Part shown: positions 17,922 to 26,294 of the stretch, piece by piece
How the letters are laid out: each line of letters starts with the position of its first letter
Position numbering within the stretch: the stretch's first letter is position 1
Assembly: GCF_014201115.1 (NCBI RefSeq)
Contig: NZ_JACHDO010000001.1
Coordinates: forward strand, 5,642,001 to 5,706,000
From: Nocardiopsis metallicus
GTDB lineage: Bacteria; Actinomycetota; Actinomycetes; Streptosporangiales; Streptosporangiaceae
Length of the DNA: 64,000 nt
Direction of reading: 5' to 3'
Notes under the pieces: model-generated
The model's database searches: none
The model's input: only the letters and a program-made list of their open reading frames with translations
Told to the model about the DNA's origin: nothing
Position numbers and translations under genes: made by a program

Positions 17922-18845
17922 TCAGCGACTGAAGCCCAGTGCGAAGTCCGTGTACTCTTCCTTTCCCTGTTGCGGGCTGGTCAGGTTGATCCAGATCCGC
18001 GCCTGTGGCCCGTGCTCCATCAGGTCGGGCATCGTGGCGCATCCGATCGCGAAGCCTTCCCGGGGGACCGTCAAATACGGGGAGAAACGCACGTACGCCG
18101 CCAGGTCGGTCCGGCGGTTGGCCAGGCGCCGCTGGTTGGCTCCGTCCAGAACCAGCAGCACCCGGGGGAAGCGCGGATACCGCTTCTGCCACGCCGGGCG
18201 CGCTGGCCCGTCCGCGGCGCTCCTGCGTTTGCGTAGGGGATAGTGATCGAAGTAGCGGGCGTAGGCCACGAGCTTGGCCGCCAGCCGCGCCACGGGCATG
18301 GTGGTGCGGTCCACCTCCACCAGGAACTGGTACTGGACGCGGAACCCGTTGGAACGGATGGCGACGTAGTGCAGCAGAGCGTCGCTGATCACGTGGGTGT
18401 CGGCGAACCTGCCGGTGCCCTTCGCGTAGCGGTGTGCCACCTCCGGGATCCAGTGCAGGGGTTCGAAGTCGTCCCCCTGGGTGCGGGCGTGTTCGAAGAA
18501 GGCCAGGCCCATTTCCACCACGGCCAGCATGTGGTCGGCGAGCGGGCCCGCGGCGCGTTCGGGGCTCATCCGGTAAGGGCGTACCAGCACCTGGTCAGCT
18601 TCCTGCACAGCACGTGCCCCGGCAGGAGTAAGGAACCAGCGGTGGGGTTGGCGGCCCGGGGGCACCACCCGGTCGGCCAGGCCCTGATGTCGCATCTGGC
18701 GCAGGACGTGGAGCATGTACCGGCGTGAAGCGGCGTCCGGGGTGAGCAGGCGGGCCAACTGGTGGCTGGTGACCAGGCGGTGCTGGTAGAGCACCGCCAG
18801 CGCCTGTTGAGCCAGCGCGCTGGCCTCGATGGTACGGATCGGCAA
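17922..18845 (-). CDS. Replication-relaxation family protein (Replic_Relax)
   Basis: 307 aa from a TTG at 18845 that has GAGGAG 8 nt upstream; an extended GTG start at 18992 adds a low-complexity leader. The N-terminal winged helix reads QQALAVLYQHRLVTSHQLARLLTPDAASRRYMLHVLRQM, then LADHMLAVVEMGLAFFEHA and HWIPEVAHR, and the nuclease-like core VQYQFLVEVDRTTMPVARLAAKLVAY. The family is found on actinomycete plasmids and integrative elements and is implicated in plasmid replication. It is the only replication-type gene in element A; no FtsK-type transfer gene is present. Confidence 0.8.
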   Translation of the reverse strand: MPIRTIEASALAQQALAVLYQHRLVTSHQLARLLTPDAASRRYMLHVLRQMRHQGLADRVVPPGRQPHRWFLTPAGARAVQEADQVLVRPYRMSPERAAGPLADHMLAVVEMGLAFFEHARTQGDDFEPLHWIPEVAHRYAKGTGRFADTHVISDALLHYVAIRSNGFRVQYQFLVEVDRTTMPVARLAAKLVAYARYFDHYPLRKRRSAADGPARPAWQKRYPRFPRVLLVLDGANQRRLANRRTDLAAYVRFSPYLTVPREGFAIGCATMPDLMEHGPQARIWINLTSPQQGKEEYTDFALGFSR

Positions 18846-19569
18846 ACCGTCGTCCTCCTCGTCGTGGGAACAAAACCCGTCGCAAGGAGGAAGCAGGTCG
18901 CCTGCAAACGCATGACGCGAGGAATCAGACGATCGAATCCGCTGATGAGGCCCACACCCTCGGAGAGAGAAAAGCCCCCGGCGCCCTCCCACTTAAGGGG
19001 AATCGAGATCGCACTCCTTGCAGTCGAAACACACGAGCACATACATCAAAAGTCCTTCAGGGCCCTCTGAGGAATTCAGATACCTCGCCCCGACTTTCCC
19101 AGCCCGGGGATCTCACAAGGCACCAGCGTTCATCTGAAGAGATTGAGCACAGGTCAAGGTAGATGGATGAGCAGTTGAGGGAACAAGAATTCGTGAATCT
19201 ACCTGCGAGGATGGGGAGTCAACCATGGGACGGCGAAGGAACGTGGCAAGCAGACCAGAACAGTCTGGATAAACAGGAATCAGAGACAGGATGAGATCGC
19301 GGTCTTGGTGAAGCATGAGAAGGAGGAGGACATGGGGAGGATGATTTTTCTCTTCAATGATTCATATAAGAGAAGAAGATGTCGGAGTTTGCCGGACGCA
19401 GTCCATCCCCTGCCCTGTCAGGCTTTGCTGCCTTCAACCACGGCAACGAGACTGAACACCATCCTGTACTGGTACCCGTAGCTCTCGGTTAACTATGGGG
19501 TCAACCCCGGCAAGAGGTCTTCGCCCCCCCTGGCCCGCCCCGAAGCCGAGCACGCATGAGATTCTCCGG
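18846..19569. other. Gene-poor region with an AT-rich stretch
   Basis: No convincing coding sequence. Around 19,335-19,400 the DNA is strikingly AT-rich for this genome and contains an inverted repeat TTCTCTT (19349-19355) / AAGAGAA (19369-19375). A 49-codon plus-strand frame at 19,333-19,482 has AGGAGGAGG just before its ATG but no recognisable product. The region may hold promoters or an origin-like site beside the replication-relaxation gene. Confidence 0.35.
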
Positions 19570-20256
19570 TCAGGGCGCGAAGAGGTGAGCAGTGAGACGC
19601 TCCAGGTCCCATGGATCGACCGGCACGGGGTCGGGCAGCATGGGTTCCAGCGCTCCGGAGACGATCTCGGTCAGGTCGCACAACGTCCCGCCACGTTCGA
19701 AGATGCGTGCCCGCGCAGCCGAGGGTTCGTGAATGTCCGTGTCCTCAGGAACCACCCACACCAACTGGCCCTTCTTACCGTTGGTGAGGCGGTAGACGAC
19801 TCCGGCCTGGGAGTAGGAGCGGCCGGTATCCATCCACGGCTGAGCCACTCGTTCCCCGGCAGGAGTGGTCAGTTGGCCCTTGCCCCGGGCATCGGTGCCC
19901 AGCACCCCGGCTCCGCACCCCTTGGCGTCGATGAGCAACCAGCCCGATCCGGTCAGTGCCAGATGATCGATGTTGGTGAGCCCCAACGACATCGGATCCA
20001 GTCCCGCACCGGTGACGTGGTCCAGGCGTACCAGGTCGTGGAAGAGGTGGTACACGCCCGGCAAACCCTCCAACCAGCCCTGTACAGCCTGGCCCACGCG
20101 GCGTTCGAAGAACGCGCCACGACGAGCCGCCGAACCATACTGGTCCGCCGCCGTGTCCAACGACGTACCAGGACGACCGTGCACCTGTACCACCATGGCC
20201 CACCCCTGCACCAATCTGTTCCACCGACGATCGGCAAGGGTATCTGCACTGGTCAC
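19570..20256 (-). CDS. NERD-like nuclease-related domain protein
   Basis: 228 aa. The core GLTNIDHLALTGSGWLLIDAKGCG is the NERD/PD-(D/E)xK signature (Asp in NIDH, then D-A-K). An upstream acidic/basic region AARRGAFFERRVGQAVQGWL matches the usual helix. NERD proteins are predicted nucleases or nucleic-acid processing factors common on actinomycete plasmids. The GTG start at 20256 has no obvious ribosome site; a shorter Met start is possible. Single gene, divergent from the disrupted gene at 20,669. Confidence 0.7.
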   Translation of the reverse strand: MTSADTLADRRWNRLVQGWAMVVQVHGRPGTSLDTAADQYGSAARRGAFFERRVGQAVQGWLEGLPGVYHLFHDLVRLDHVTGAGLDPMSLGLTNIDHLALTGSGWLLIDAKGCGAGVLGTDARGKGQLTTPAGERVAQPWMDTGRSYSQAGVVYRLTNGKKGQLVWVVPEDTDIHEPSAARARIFERGGTLCDLTEIVSGALEPMLPDPVPVDPWDLERLTAHLFAP

Positions 20257-20668
20257 AACGTTTTGTCAGCTTGTCGGCAAATCCAGGTATCCGGATGGGC
20301 GAATCACGGCTTCCCTCTGTGTAGCCGCCTCGACGCTTCTGGCCCGTGAACGTATGGTCCTCACCAAGGCAGGACAAGCAGACCGGCTCTGGACCCCGTA
20401 CTGCTGGAGGCCGGAAACCGGGCGTGAGCAGTCCTTTCCCTTCAAGTCAGGTTCGCTGCCGTATCCGACCTGAGACCTTCGGCTACTCGAGTCGGCATCC
20501 CAGGTCTGAGAACTTTCCGGAGTTCTTCTTCTCGACAGAGGTGTCTCCGTCTTTCGGTTTTCCCCTCTCACCACGAAGTGCTGCTGTAGGTTCGGATCCC
20601 CAACACCCTCATCTGGCCAGCCTCTCCGCCGACTGGTCAACGGCCTCGGAGCCGGAGAAGGAACGGTT
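20257..20668. other. Intergenic region, no gene seen
   Basis: 412 bp between two divergent genes. Open frames here lack coding character and no repeat or RNA motif is recognised; it presumably carries the two promoters. Confidence 0.4.
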
Positions 20669-21957
20669 ATGCGTCGCTGGGATCCACTCAACGAATTGCA
20701 GCTCTCGGTACTGTCCAAGATCGCTGAAGGCATCGACCTCAGTGACCACGAAGGCGCCAAGTACCGCCGGTCGGCCTACGCACTTCGCGACCGGGGCCTC
20801 GTCACGGCGGGCAGGAAGCAGGGCAAGTGGCAATCCCGTATCACAGATGCCGGCCGCTTCTACCTGGAGCACGGCCACCATCCGGACAGGCCCTCCGGCG
20901 GGAAGGCCTCGAAGGGGAGGGAACACCCGGCCGAGGCAGAGCGGAAGAGAGCTCGCGCTTCCCGCTCCGTCTCCTCGGACGATGCCGCGAAGCTGATCGC
21001 CGACCTGAACGCCGGAGGGGGAGTCCTCCACCTCGAGAGCCCGGACATGGAAACCCGGGCGCGCTATCGACGGGCGATCGACCGTGCCAAGCGGCACAAT
21101 CTCGTGCCTGAGGGTAAATCCCTGAAGTACACAGGACGTAGCGCAGGAGACCTGGTCATGTGTCTGGTCGACCCGGCGAACGGCGGCGAGACCGAGTGGA
21201 ACAAGATCCGGACCACCACCGGCAGCACGCACACCGGCACGACGGCCATCCTCGAAGAGCTCCGGCGCGATCCTTCGCCGTTGAGGGTCTCAGAAGCCCT
21301 TCGACCGCGGGCACTGACCGTCATCGAGTCCCTCGGCAAAGTCCTGAGCAGGAAGGGGTATCGGCTGATCCTGGCCAAGAGGCGCAACGGCACCACGTTG
21401 TTCGTCACGGTCGACGGACACCAGTACGACCTGACGGTGGTGGAAGAACGCGAGCAGGTGGAGAAGAAGCCCTCGGACACACGGCTCAGGAAACGCTCAC
21501 ACAACCGCTACCTGTTGCCTCGCCCCGTGTACGAACTCAGATGGACCGGCCGCCTCCAACTCATGATCTCGCCCCAAGAACACGCCGATTCCACGGACTG
21601 GGGCGACAAGGGACGACGTCGTCTGGAGAACCAGGTCCGTGACCTCGTTCCCGAGCTCGAGCACCGTTCGAAGGCCGTAGACGAGGCGAGGCTCGCCCGG
21701 GAGCGGCAGCTCAGGGAATGGGAGGAGCAGGAGAGGCGCAGACGGCTCCACGAGCAGGCCCAATGGGAGAAGGCCATGGCCGACGCCACGGAACACGCCA
21801 TCGCGGCCAGGCGGAGCGCGGTGTTCCGGGAAGCACTGGAGTCGTGGAACACCGTCAATGAAATCCGTGACTTCCCTCTGTGTCAGGCTCAAGTGGGACA
21901 CCAAGGGATAACCTTCACTAACTGGCACAAGCAGGGCGAGAACAGGCAACCACCACC

Positions 21958-22380
21958 GTGACGATGACCAACCACGACCTCCACACCAACGATGAAGGGC
22001 CTCGAGCCACCCGGCCCAAGCGCCGGACCTTCACCCACGCCTACAAGCTGCGGGTCCTGGAGGAATACGACACCGCACCCGCCGGCGAGAAAGGCGCCCT
22101 GCTGCGCAGGGAAGGACTCTACGACTCCAGCATCCAGCTCTGGCGCAAACAGAGAGATGGCGGCGAACTGAGCACCTCACCGGCCGGGGCGACTTCCAGA
22201 AAGAAGACACCTGAACAGGTCGAACTGGAACAGCTGCGCCGGGAGAAAGCCAAACTTGAGCGTGACAACGCCCGGATGTCCAAGAAGCTGACCCAGACCG
22301 AGGCAGCCATGGAAATCCTGGGAAAAGCACACGCGCTCTTGGAGATCGTGTCCGAGAGCGCGGACTCGGAGAACTCGTAA
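21958..22380 (+). CDS. IS3-family transposase OrfA
   Basis: 140 aa: helix-turn-helix (RTFTHAYKLRVLEEYDTA...LLRREGLYDSSIQLWRKQRD) and a leucine-zipper-like coiled coil (VELEQLRREKAKLERDNARMSKKL), the DNA-binding half of the transposase. The OrfB frame is -1 relative to it, with a slippery GGGAAAAGC at 22320-22328 near its end for programmed frameshifting. Confidence 0.9.
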   Translation: MTMTNHDLHTNDEGPRATRPKRRTFTHAYKLRVLEEYDTAPAGEKGALLRREGLYDSSIQLWRKQRDGGELSTSPAGATSRKKTPEQVELEQLRREKAKLERDNARMSKKLTQTEAAMEILGKAHALLEIVSESADSENS

Positions 22381-23414
22381 CCGAGGTTCGCGAGAACACA
22401 CGAATCCAACTCGAACCGCATACCGGCGTCAAAGAGTCCTGTCGCCTGTCGGGCATCAACCGCTCGACCCACTACCGCAACCGGGACCGAAACCCCTCCG
22501 CCCCGACCGAACCCGCCAGGACGCCTCCCCCGAACCGGCTGGAGAGCGAAGAACGCGAACACATCATCGCAGTCCTCAACAGCACGAGGTTTCGGGACAA
22601 AGCTCCCCGGCAGGTGTGGGCGGCCCTGCTGGACGAGGGCACCTACCTGTGCTCGGTGGCCACGATGTACCGGCTGCTGCGCGAACGCGGCCAGAGCCGG
22701 GAGCGGCGGGCCCAGGCCACCCACCCGCCCAAGACCAAACCCGAGCTGGTGGCCCACGCCCCGAACCAGGTGTGGAGCTATGACATAACGAAACTGCGTG
22801 GACCCGGCCCGGGCAGGTTCTTCGATCTGTACGTCATGATCGACATCTACTCCCGGTGCGTGGTGCACTGGGAAATCCACACCAGAGAATCAGGCGAGAT
22901 CGCCGAAGGGTTCATCGCCAACTCCATCGCGGCCAACGGCCAGATCGCCGCCGAAGTGATCCATTCCGACCGCGGTACCGCGATGACATCGCAGCCCGTT
23001 TCCGAGCTGCTGTCCATGCTCGGCATCACCAAATCGCACTCCAGGCCGAAGACGAGCAACGACAACCCCTACAGCGAAGCGCATTTCAAGACGCTGAAGT
23101 ACTGCCCGGCGTTTCCTGACCGGTTCGGGTCCATTCAGGGAGCCCGGCGGTTCTGCCGCAGATTCTTCCAGTACTACAACCACGAGCACTACCACTCCGG
23201 GATCGGGCTGCACACTCCTTTCACGGTGCATATCGGCACCGCGCACGCGATTCAGGACAAGCGAGCGCAAGCCATTGAGGCCTTTCGCGCGGCCAATCCG
23301 CAGCGGTTCACCCGCAGGCCTGTGCTTCCTGCTCTTCCCGAGGCCGCGTGGATCAACGAGCCGGACATCGTGCCTACCGCACAGCACAGCGCTGACCTGC
23401 GTGAAGCGGCCTGA
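22323..23414 (+). CDS. IS3-family transposase OrfB (DDE integrase core), made by -1 frameshift
   Basis: Open in the -1 frame from the slippery A-run through NTRIQLEPHTGVKESCRLSGINRS (HTH_21 region) to the rve core: Asp in VWSYDITKL, Asp in VIHSDRGT and Glu in NPYSEAHFKTLKY, the D-D-35-E triad. It ends at 23,414. An internal GTG at 22,614 would remove the N-terminus. All catalytic residues are present, so the element may be active. Confidence 0.88.
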   Translation, partial: KSTRALGDRVRERGLGELVTEVRENTRIQLEPHTGVKESCRLSGINRSTHYRNRDRNPSAPTEPARTPPPNRLESEEREHIIAVLNSTRFRDKAPRQVWAALLDEGTYLCSVATMYRLLRERGQSRERRAQATHPPKTKPELVAHAPNQVWSYDITKLRGPGPGRFFDLYVMIDIYSRCVVHWEIHTRESGEIAEGFIANSIAANGQIAAEVIHSDRGTAMTSQPVSELLSMLGITKSHSRPKTSNDNPYSEAHFKTLKYCPAFPDRFGSIQGARRFCRRFFQYYNHEHYHSGIGLHTPFTVHIGTAHAIQDKRAQAIEAFRAANPQRFTRRPVLPALPEAAWINEPDIVPTAQHSADLREAA

Positions 23415-23822
23415 CGATCACCTGCCCCTGTCCGATTCGACTTGACACACTCCGCTTCTGCAGAGCGCTGGAGGAGGAGGCCCAGGAGTGCGGGGACTCC
23501 CCGCAATCTGAGCGGTTGATGCTATGGGCACGGTGGGGAGAGGAAACAGCCGAGCGGTGGGATCCGGTCCGCTCTGACTCCGGTGTCCGAAGCCAGGACT
23601 TCGACACCGCACCCTCACCGGATGAGCTGAGGCCCTTCCTCGGAGACTGGAGTCCTCACGGACCACGTCGTACATACCGGCACCGAACGGAGCACAAGGA
23701 GGCGGACCACGGAAGCACACACGAAGAAGGATGGCACTACCGCAACCGGCGGCGCCCCCAGTGGTGGCGCCGCTGAGGGCAACCAGTCCGCAAGGGCTAG
23801 GTCCGACAGAAGGATGGCCGTC

Positions 23823-24617
23823 TCACCTGTGGTAGCCACGATGGGTGTTCTGGGAGATGAAGTACGTCAGCGCGTCGCGCGAGATGTACTTCCTGGAACC
23901 GACCATCACGTGCTCGATCTCCCCGCGGTTCACCAGCTCGTAGACGGTGGAGTAGGAGAGCCCCAGGGCTTTGCCGGCCTCTTTCAGGCTCAGCAGGAGC
24001 GGGCCTTCGGGTGAGAGCGGGTGCGGCTGCTTGATGACGGCCGTCTCCTCAGCCCCAACGACCTCGACCTCGGAGCTTGCGGTCTTCCACGAGCCGAAAT
24101 AGCCGTACGGACGGTCGAACTCCTCCTGAACCTTCTTTGCGGCGTCCTCCTCGTCCGTCGCCCGGACGTACCTTTCAGCCACCTGGACACGAGTCACCAT
24201 GACGCGGTATCGCATGAAGGTCTCCCGGATCTCGACGTGTTTGACCTTGACTGCCTTGGGCTTCCTCGCTGTGGCTGCCCTCATCGCGCGCACGGTCGCG
24301 TCCGAAGTGCAAGCGCTACCACCCTGACCTGGTCTGCGACTGGCCTGCGAGGTTGTGGAAGCCGAGGCTGTCGGTCGTGGAGACGCTTTCTCCACTGGAC
24401 GGTAGGCACCGTGTCGGAGGTAGTACACACCGTCAGGCGTGAGGCTGGCCGACCACACTCCTTTGCGCTTACTCACCGAGATGAGACGCCGCCCTTGCAG
24501 GGCAATCGCGGTGGTCTTGTAGGTGTAGCCCTGCATGACTCCGTTGGGACATCCGTCCGAGATTCACCTGAGGACCTTGAGCTGCCAGGGGCTCAAGGGC
24601 GGGAAGCGGCGTGCCAT
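23823..24617 (-). pseudogene. Winged-helix/excisionase-type DNA-binding protein with early nonsense codon
   Basis: From ATG 24617 the frame reads MARRFPPLSPWQLKVLR, then TGA (24564-24566), then ISDGCPNGVMQGYTYKTTAIALQGRRL. Comparison with the paralogue at 20,669 suggests a Trp codon (TGG to TGA). Reinitiation at Met 24536 gives 237 aa lacking the first helices. The C-terminus LLSLKEAGKALGLSYSTVYELVNRGEIEHVMVGSRKYISRDAL is an excisionase/MerR-type helix-turn-helix. Possibly a control gene of element A. If reinitiation works it may still function. Confidence 0.65.
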
Positions 24618-24726
24618 GGTTCCAGTCGACCACAGACACCACTGTTTTGGGCTTCCTTCGTGAATTTAGGTCGAGCAGGTGTCCCGATGAGTCGCATTGT
24701 TCAGATTTTCACCCCCTATACCTGAA

Positions 24727-26269
24727 GTGACTGTTCAGGTCTCTCGGGCGGGTTGATCGGTTTGCCTGCGCGGCACGCGCCTAGCCTGTAACGATGAGCC
24801 CGTGACCTCCTCCGACCAGCCCGCGCCCTCCTACGAGGAGCTCGCCGCGCTGGTCGTTGAGCAGGCAGCCACGATCACCCAACTCCGCGCTGATCTGTCC
24901 CAAGCCAACGAGCGCATCGCCGAGCTTCAAGCCCGACTGGACAGCGACTCCACGAACTCCTCCAAGCCTTCCTCCACGGACCCCTTCGTCAAGCCGAAGC
25001 CGAAGTCCCAGCGCCGCCGCACCGGCCGCAAACCCGGCGGGCAACCCGGCCACCCAGGCCAAACGCGCGCCCAAACCCCGGACCCCGACCACGTGCTGGA
25101 ACACCACCCCCACACCTGCGGTGGGTGCGGAGGAGACCTGGCCGGATCCGAGCAGACCGGGCTGGTGCGCCGCCAGGTCGTGGACCTGCCCCCCATCAAA
25201 CCCACGGTGACCGAGCACCAGATGATCGAGCACACCTGCGCCTGCGGGGAGCGCACCCGAGCCAGCGCCCCCGAGGGGATCAACGCTCCGGTCCAGTTCG
25301 GAGCGAACGTGCGCGCGATGATCTGCTACCTGTACCTGGGCCAGTTCCTGTCCGCCAAGCGCACCGCCCAAGCCCTGTCGGACCTGGTGGGATGCCCCGT
25401 GTCGGCGGGCACAGTCGTGGACACCGCACGCCGGGCCGCCACCGCGTTGGAGGCCTTCACTCGCGCCGCCACCGAGGAGATCGCTTCCGCCCAGGTGGCG
25501 CACTTCGACGAGACCTCGCTGCGGGTGGGCGGGGGCCTGGTGTGGGTGCATTCGGCCTCCACCGGCAAGTGGAGCCTGCTGAGCGCCCACCCCAAACGCG
25601 GCACCGTGGGGATGGACGCCGCCGGGGTCCTGCCCGCCTTCGCTGGGTTGGCGGTCCATGACGCCTGGGCCCCCTATGACACCTATAAGGGTGTGGCCGC
25701 TCATGTGTTGTGCAACGCCCACCTGCTGCGCGAGTTGCAAGCGGTCCAGGACGCGGCTGGGGAGGGGGTGTGGTGCTGGGCCGGGCAGGCCGCTGACGCG
25801 CTGCGTCAGATGAAGCGCCTGGTCGATGCGCACCTGGCCACGGTCTCCTCGCTGGAGGGAATCGACACCGTGCGTTTGGACGGGCTGGGTCACCAGTGGC
25901 GCAGCGCGGTGGCCATCGGCCTGGCCCAGACTTCGGGCCGGGAGTCCAAGCTGGTGGCCAAGTTCCACGCGTTGGCCAGGCGGATGCGCGACCGGGAAGC
26001 GGATTACCTGCGGTTCACGGTCGATGAGCGGGCCCCGTTCGACAACAACGCGGCCGAGCGCGAGGTGCGGATGGTCAAGGTCCGCCAGAAGGTCTCGGGG
26101 TGCTTACGGTCCCTGGCCGGGGCCGAGTGGTTCTGCGCGGTGCGCTCCTATATCGCGACCGCCGCCAAGCACGGTATTGGCATGTTCGACGCCCTGGTCC
26201 ACCTGGCCCAGGGCGAGTGCTGGATGCCCGAAACAGCTTGAGTCTTCTTCAGGACACCTGAACAGTCAC
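24727..26269 (+). mobile_element. IS66-family insertion sequence
   Basis: 1,543 bp with perfect 14-bp terminal inverted repeats (GTGACTGTTCAGGT left, its complement right) and an exact 8-bp target duplication TACCTGAA at 24719-24726 and 26270-26277, the IS66 hallmark. It carries the transposase (TnpC-like) gene only; no TnpA/TnpB. It sits directly in front of jetA. Confidence 0.93.
24802..26241 (+). CDS. IS66-family transposase
   Basis: 479 aa. N-terminal coiled coil (VEQAATITQLRADLSQANERIAELQ), linker SSKPSSTDPF, zinc-finger region (HTCGGCGG and HTCACGER), then the DDE core: Asp in AHFDETSLRV, Asp in AVHDAWAPYD and Glu in NNAAEREVRMVKVRQKVSG. Full length for the stand-alone IS66 transposase type; all key residues are intact. 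Confidence 0.93.
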   Translation: MTSSDQPAPSYEELAALVVEQAATITQLRADLSQANERIAELQARLDSDSTNSSKPSSTDPFVKPKPKSQRRRTGRKPGGQPGHPGQTRAQTPDPDHVLEHHPHTCGGCGGDLAGSEQTGLVRRQVVDLPPIKPTVTEHQMIEHTCACGERTRASAPEGINAPVQFGANVRAMICYLYLGQFLSAKRTAQALSDLVGCPVSAGTVVDTARRAATALEAFTRAATEEIASAQVAHFDETSLRVGGGLVWVHSASTGKWSLLSAHPKRGTVGMDAAGVLPAFAGLAVHDAWAPYDTYKGVAAHVLCNAHLLRELQAVQDAAGEGVWCWAGQAADALRQMKRLVDAHLATVSSLEGIDTVRLDGLGHQWRSAVAIGLAQTSGRESKLVAKFHALARRMRDREADYLRFTVDERAPFDNNAAEREVRMVKVRQKVSGCLRSLAGAEWFCAVRSYIATAAKHGIGMFDALVHLAQGECWMPETA

Positions 26270-26294
26270 TACCTGAACTCGATGCACTACTGTT

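Larger units (their letters stand above)
21875..23454 (+). mobile_element. IS3-family insertion sequence
   Basis: A two-frame IS3 element flanked by 4-bp duplications CTTC (21871-21874 and 23455-23458). Imperfect terminal inverted repeats share GTGTCA near each end. The boundaries are fixed by the reading frame of the interrupted host gene, which is restored exactly on removal. Confidence 0.8.
20669..23776 (+). pseudogene. Winged-helix/coiled-coil protein of unknown function, disrupted by an IS3 element
   Basis: Before the insertion the frame gives 402 codons: a winged-helix-like N-terminus (LNELQLSVLSKIAEGI...RRSAYALRDRGLVTAGRK...WQSRITDAGRFYLEHG), a middle domain and a charged coiled coil (RLARERQLREWEEQERRRR). 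Removing 21875-23458 (IS plus one CTTC duplication) joins ...NEIRDF exactly in frame to CRALEEEAQECG...LMLWARWGEETAERWDPV and a stop at 23774, a natural 507-aa protein. The C-terminal LMLWARWGEETAERWDP segment looks like a conserved tail. The gene at 23,823 is a partial paralogue of the N-terminus. As it stands it would end with a few IS-encoded residues. Confidence 0.75.

Noticed and set aside
24781-25968. 395-codon minus-strand frame inside IS66
   Set aside because: Antisense of the transposase, with no recognisable motifs.
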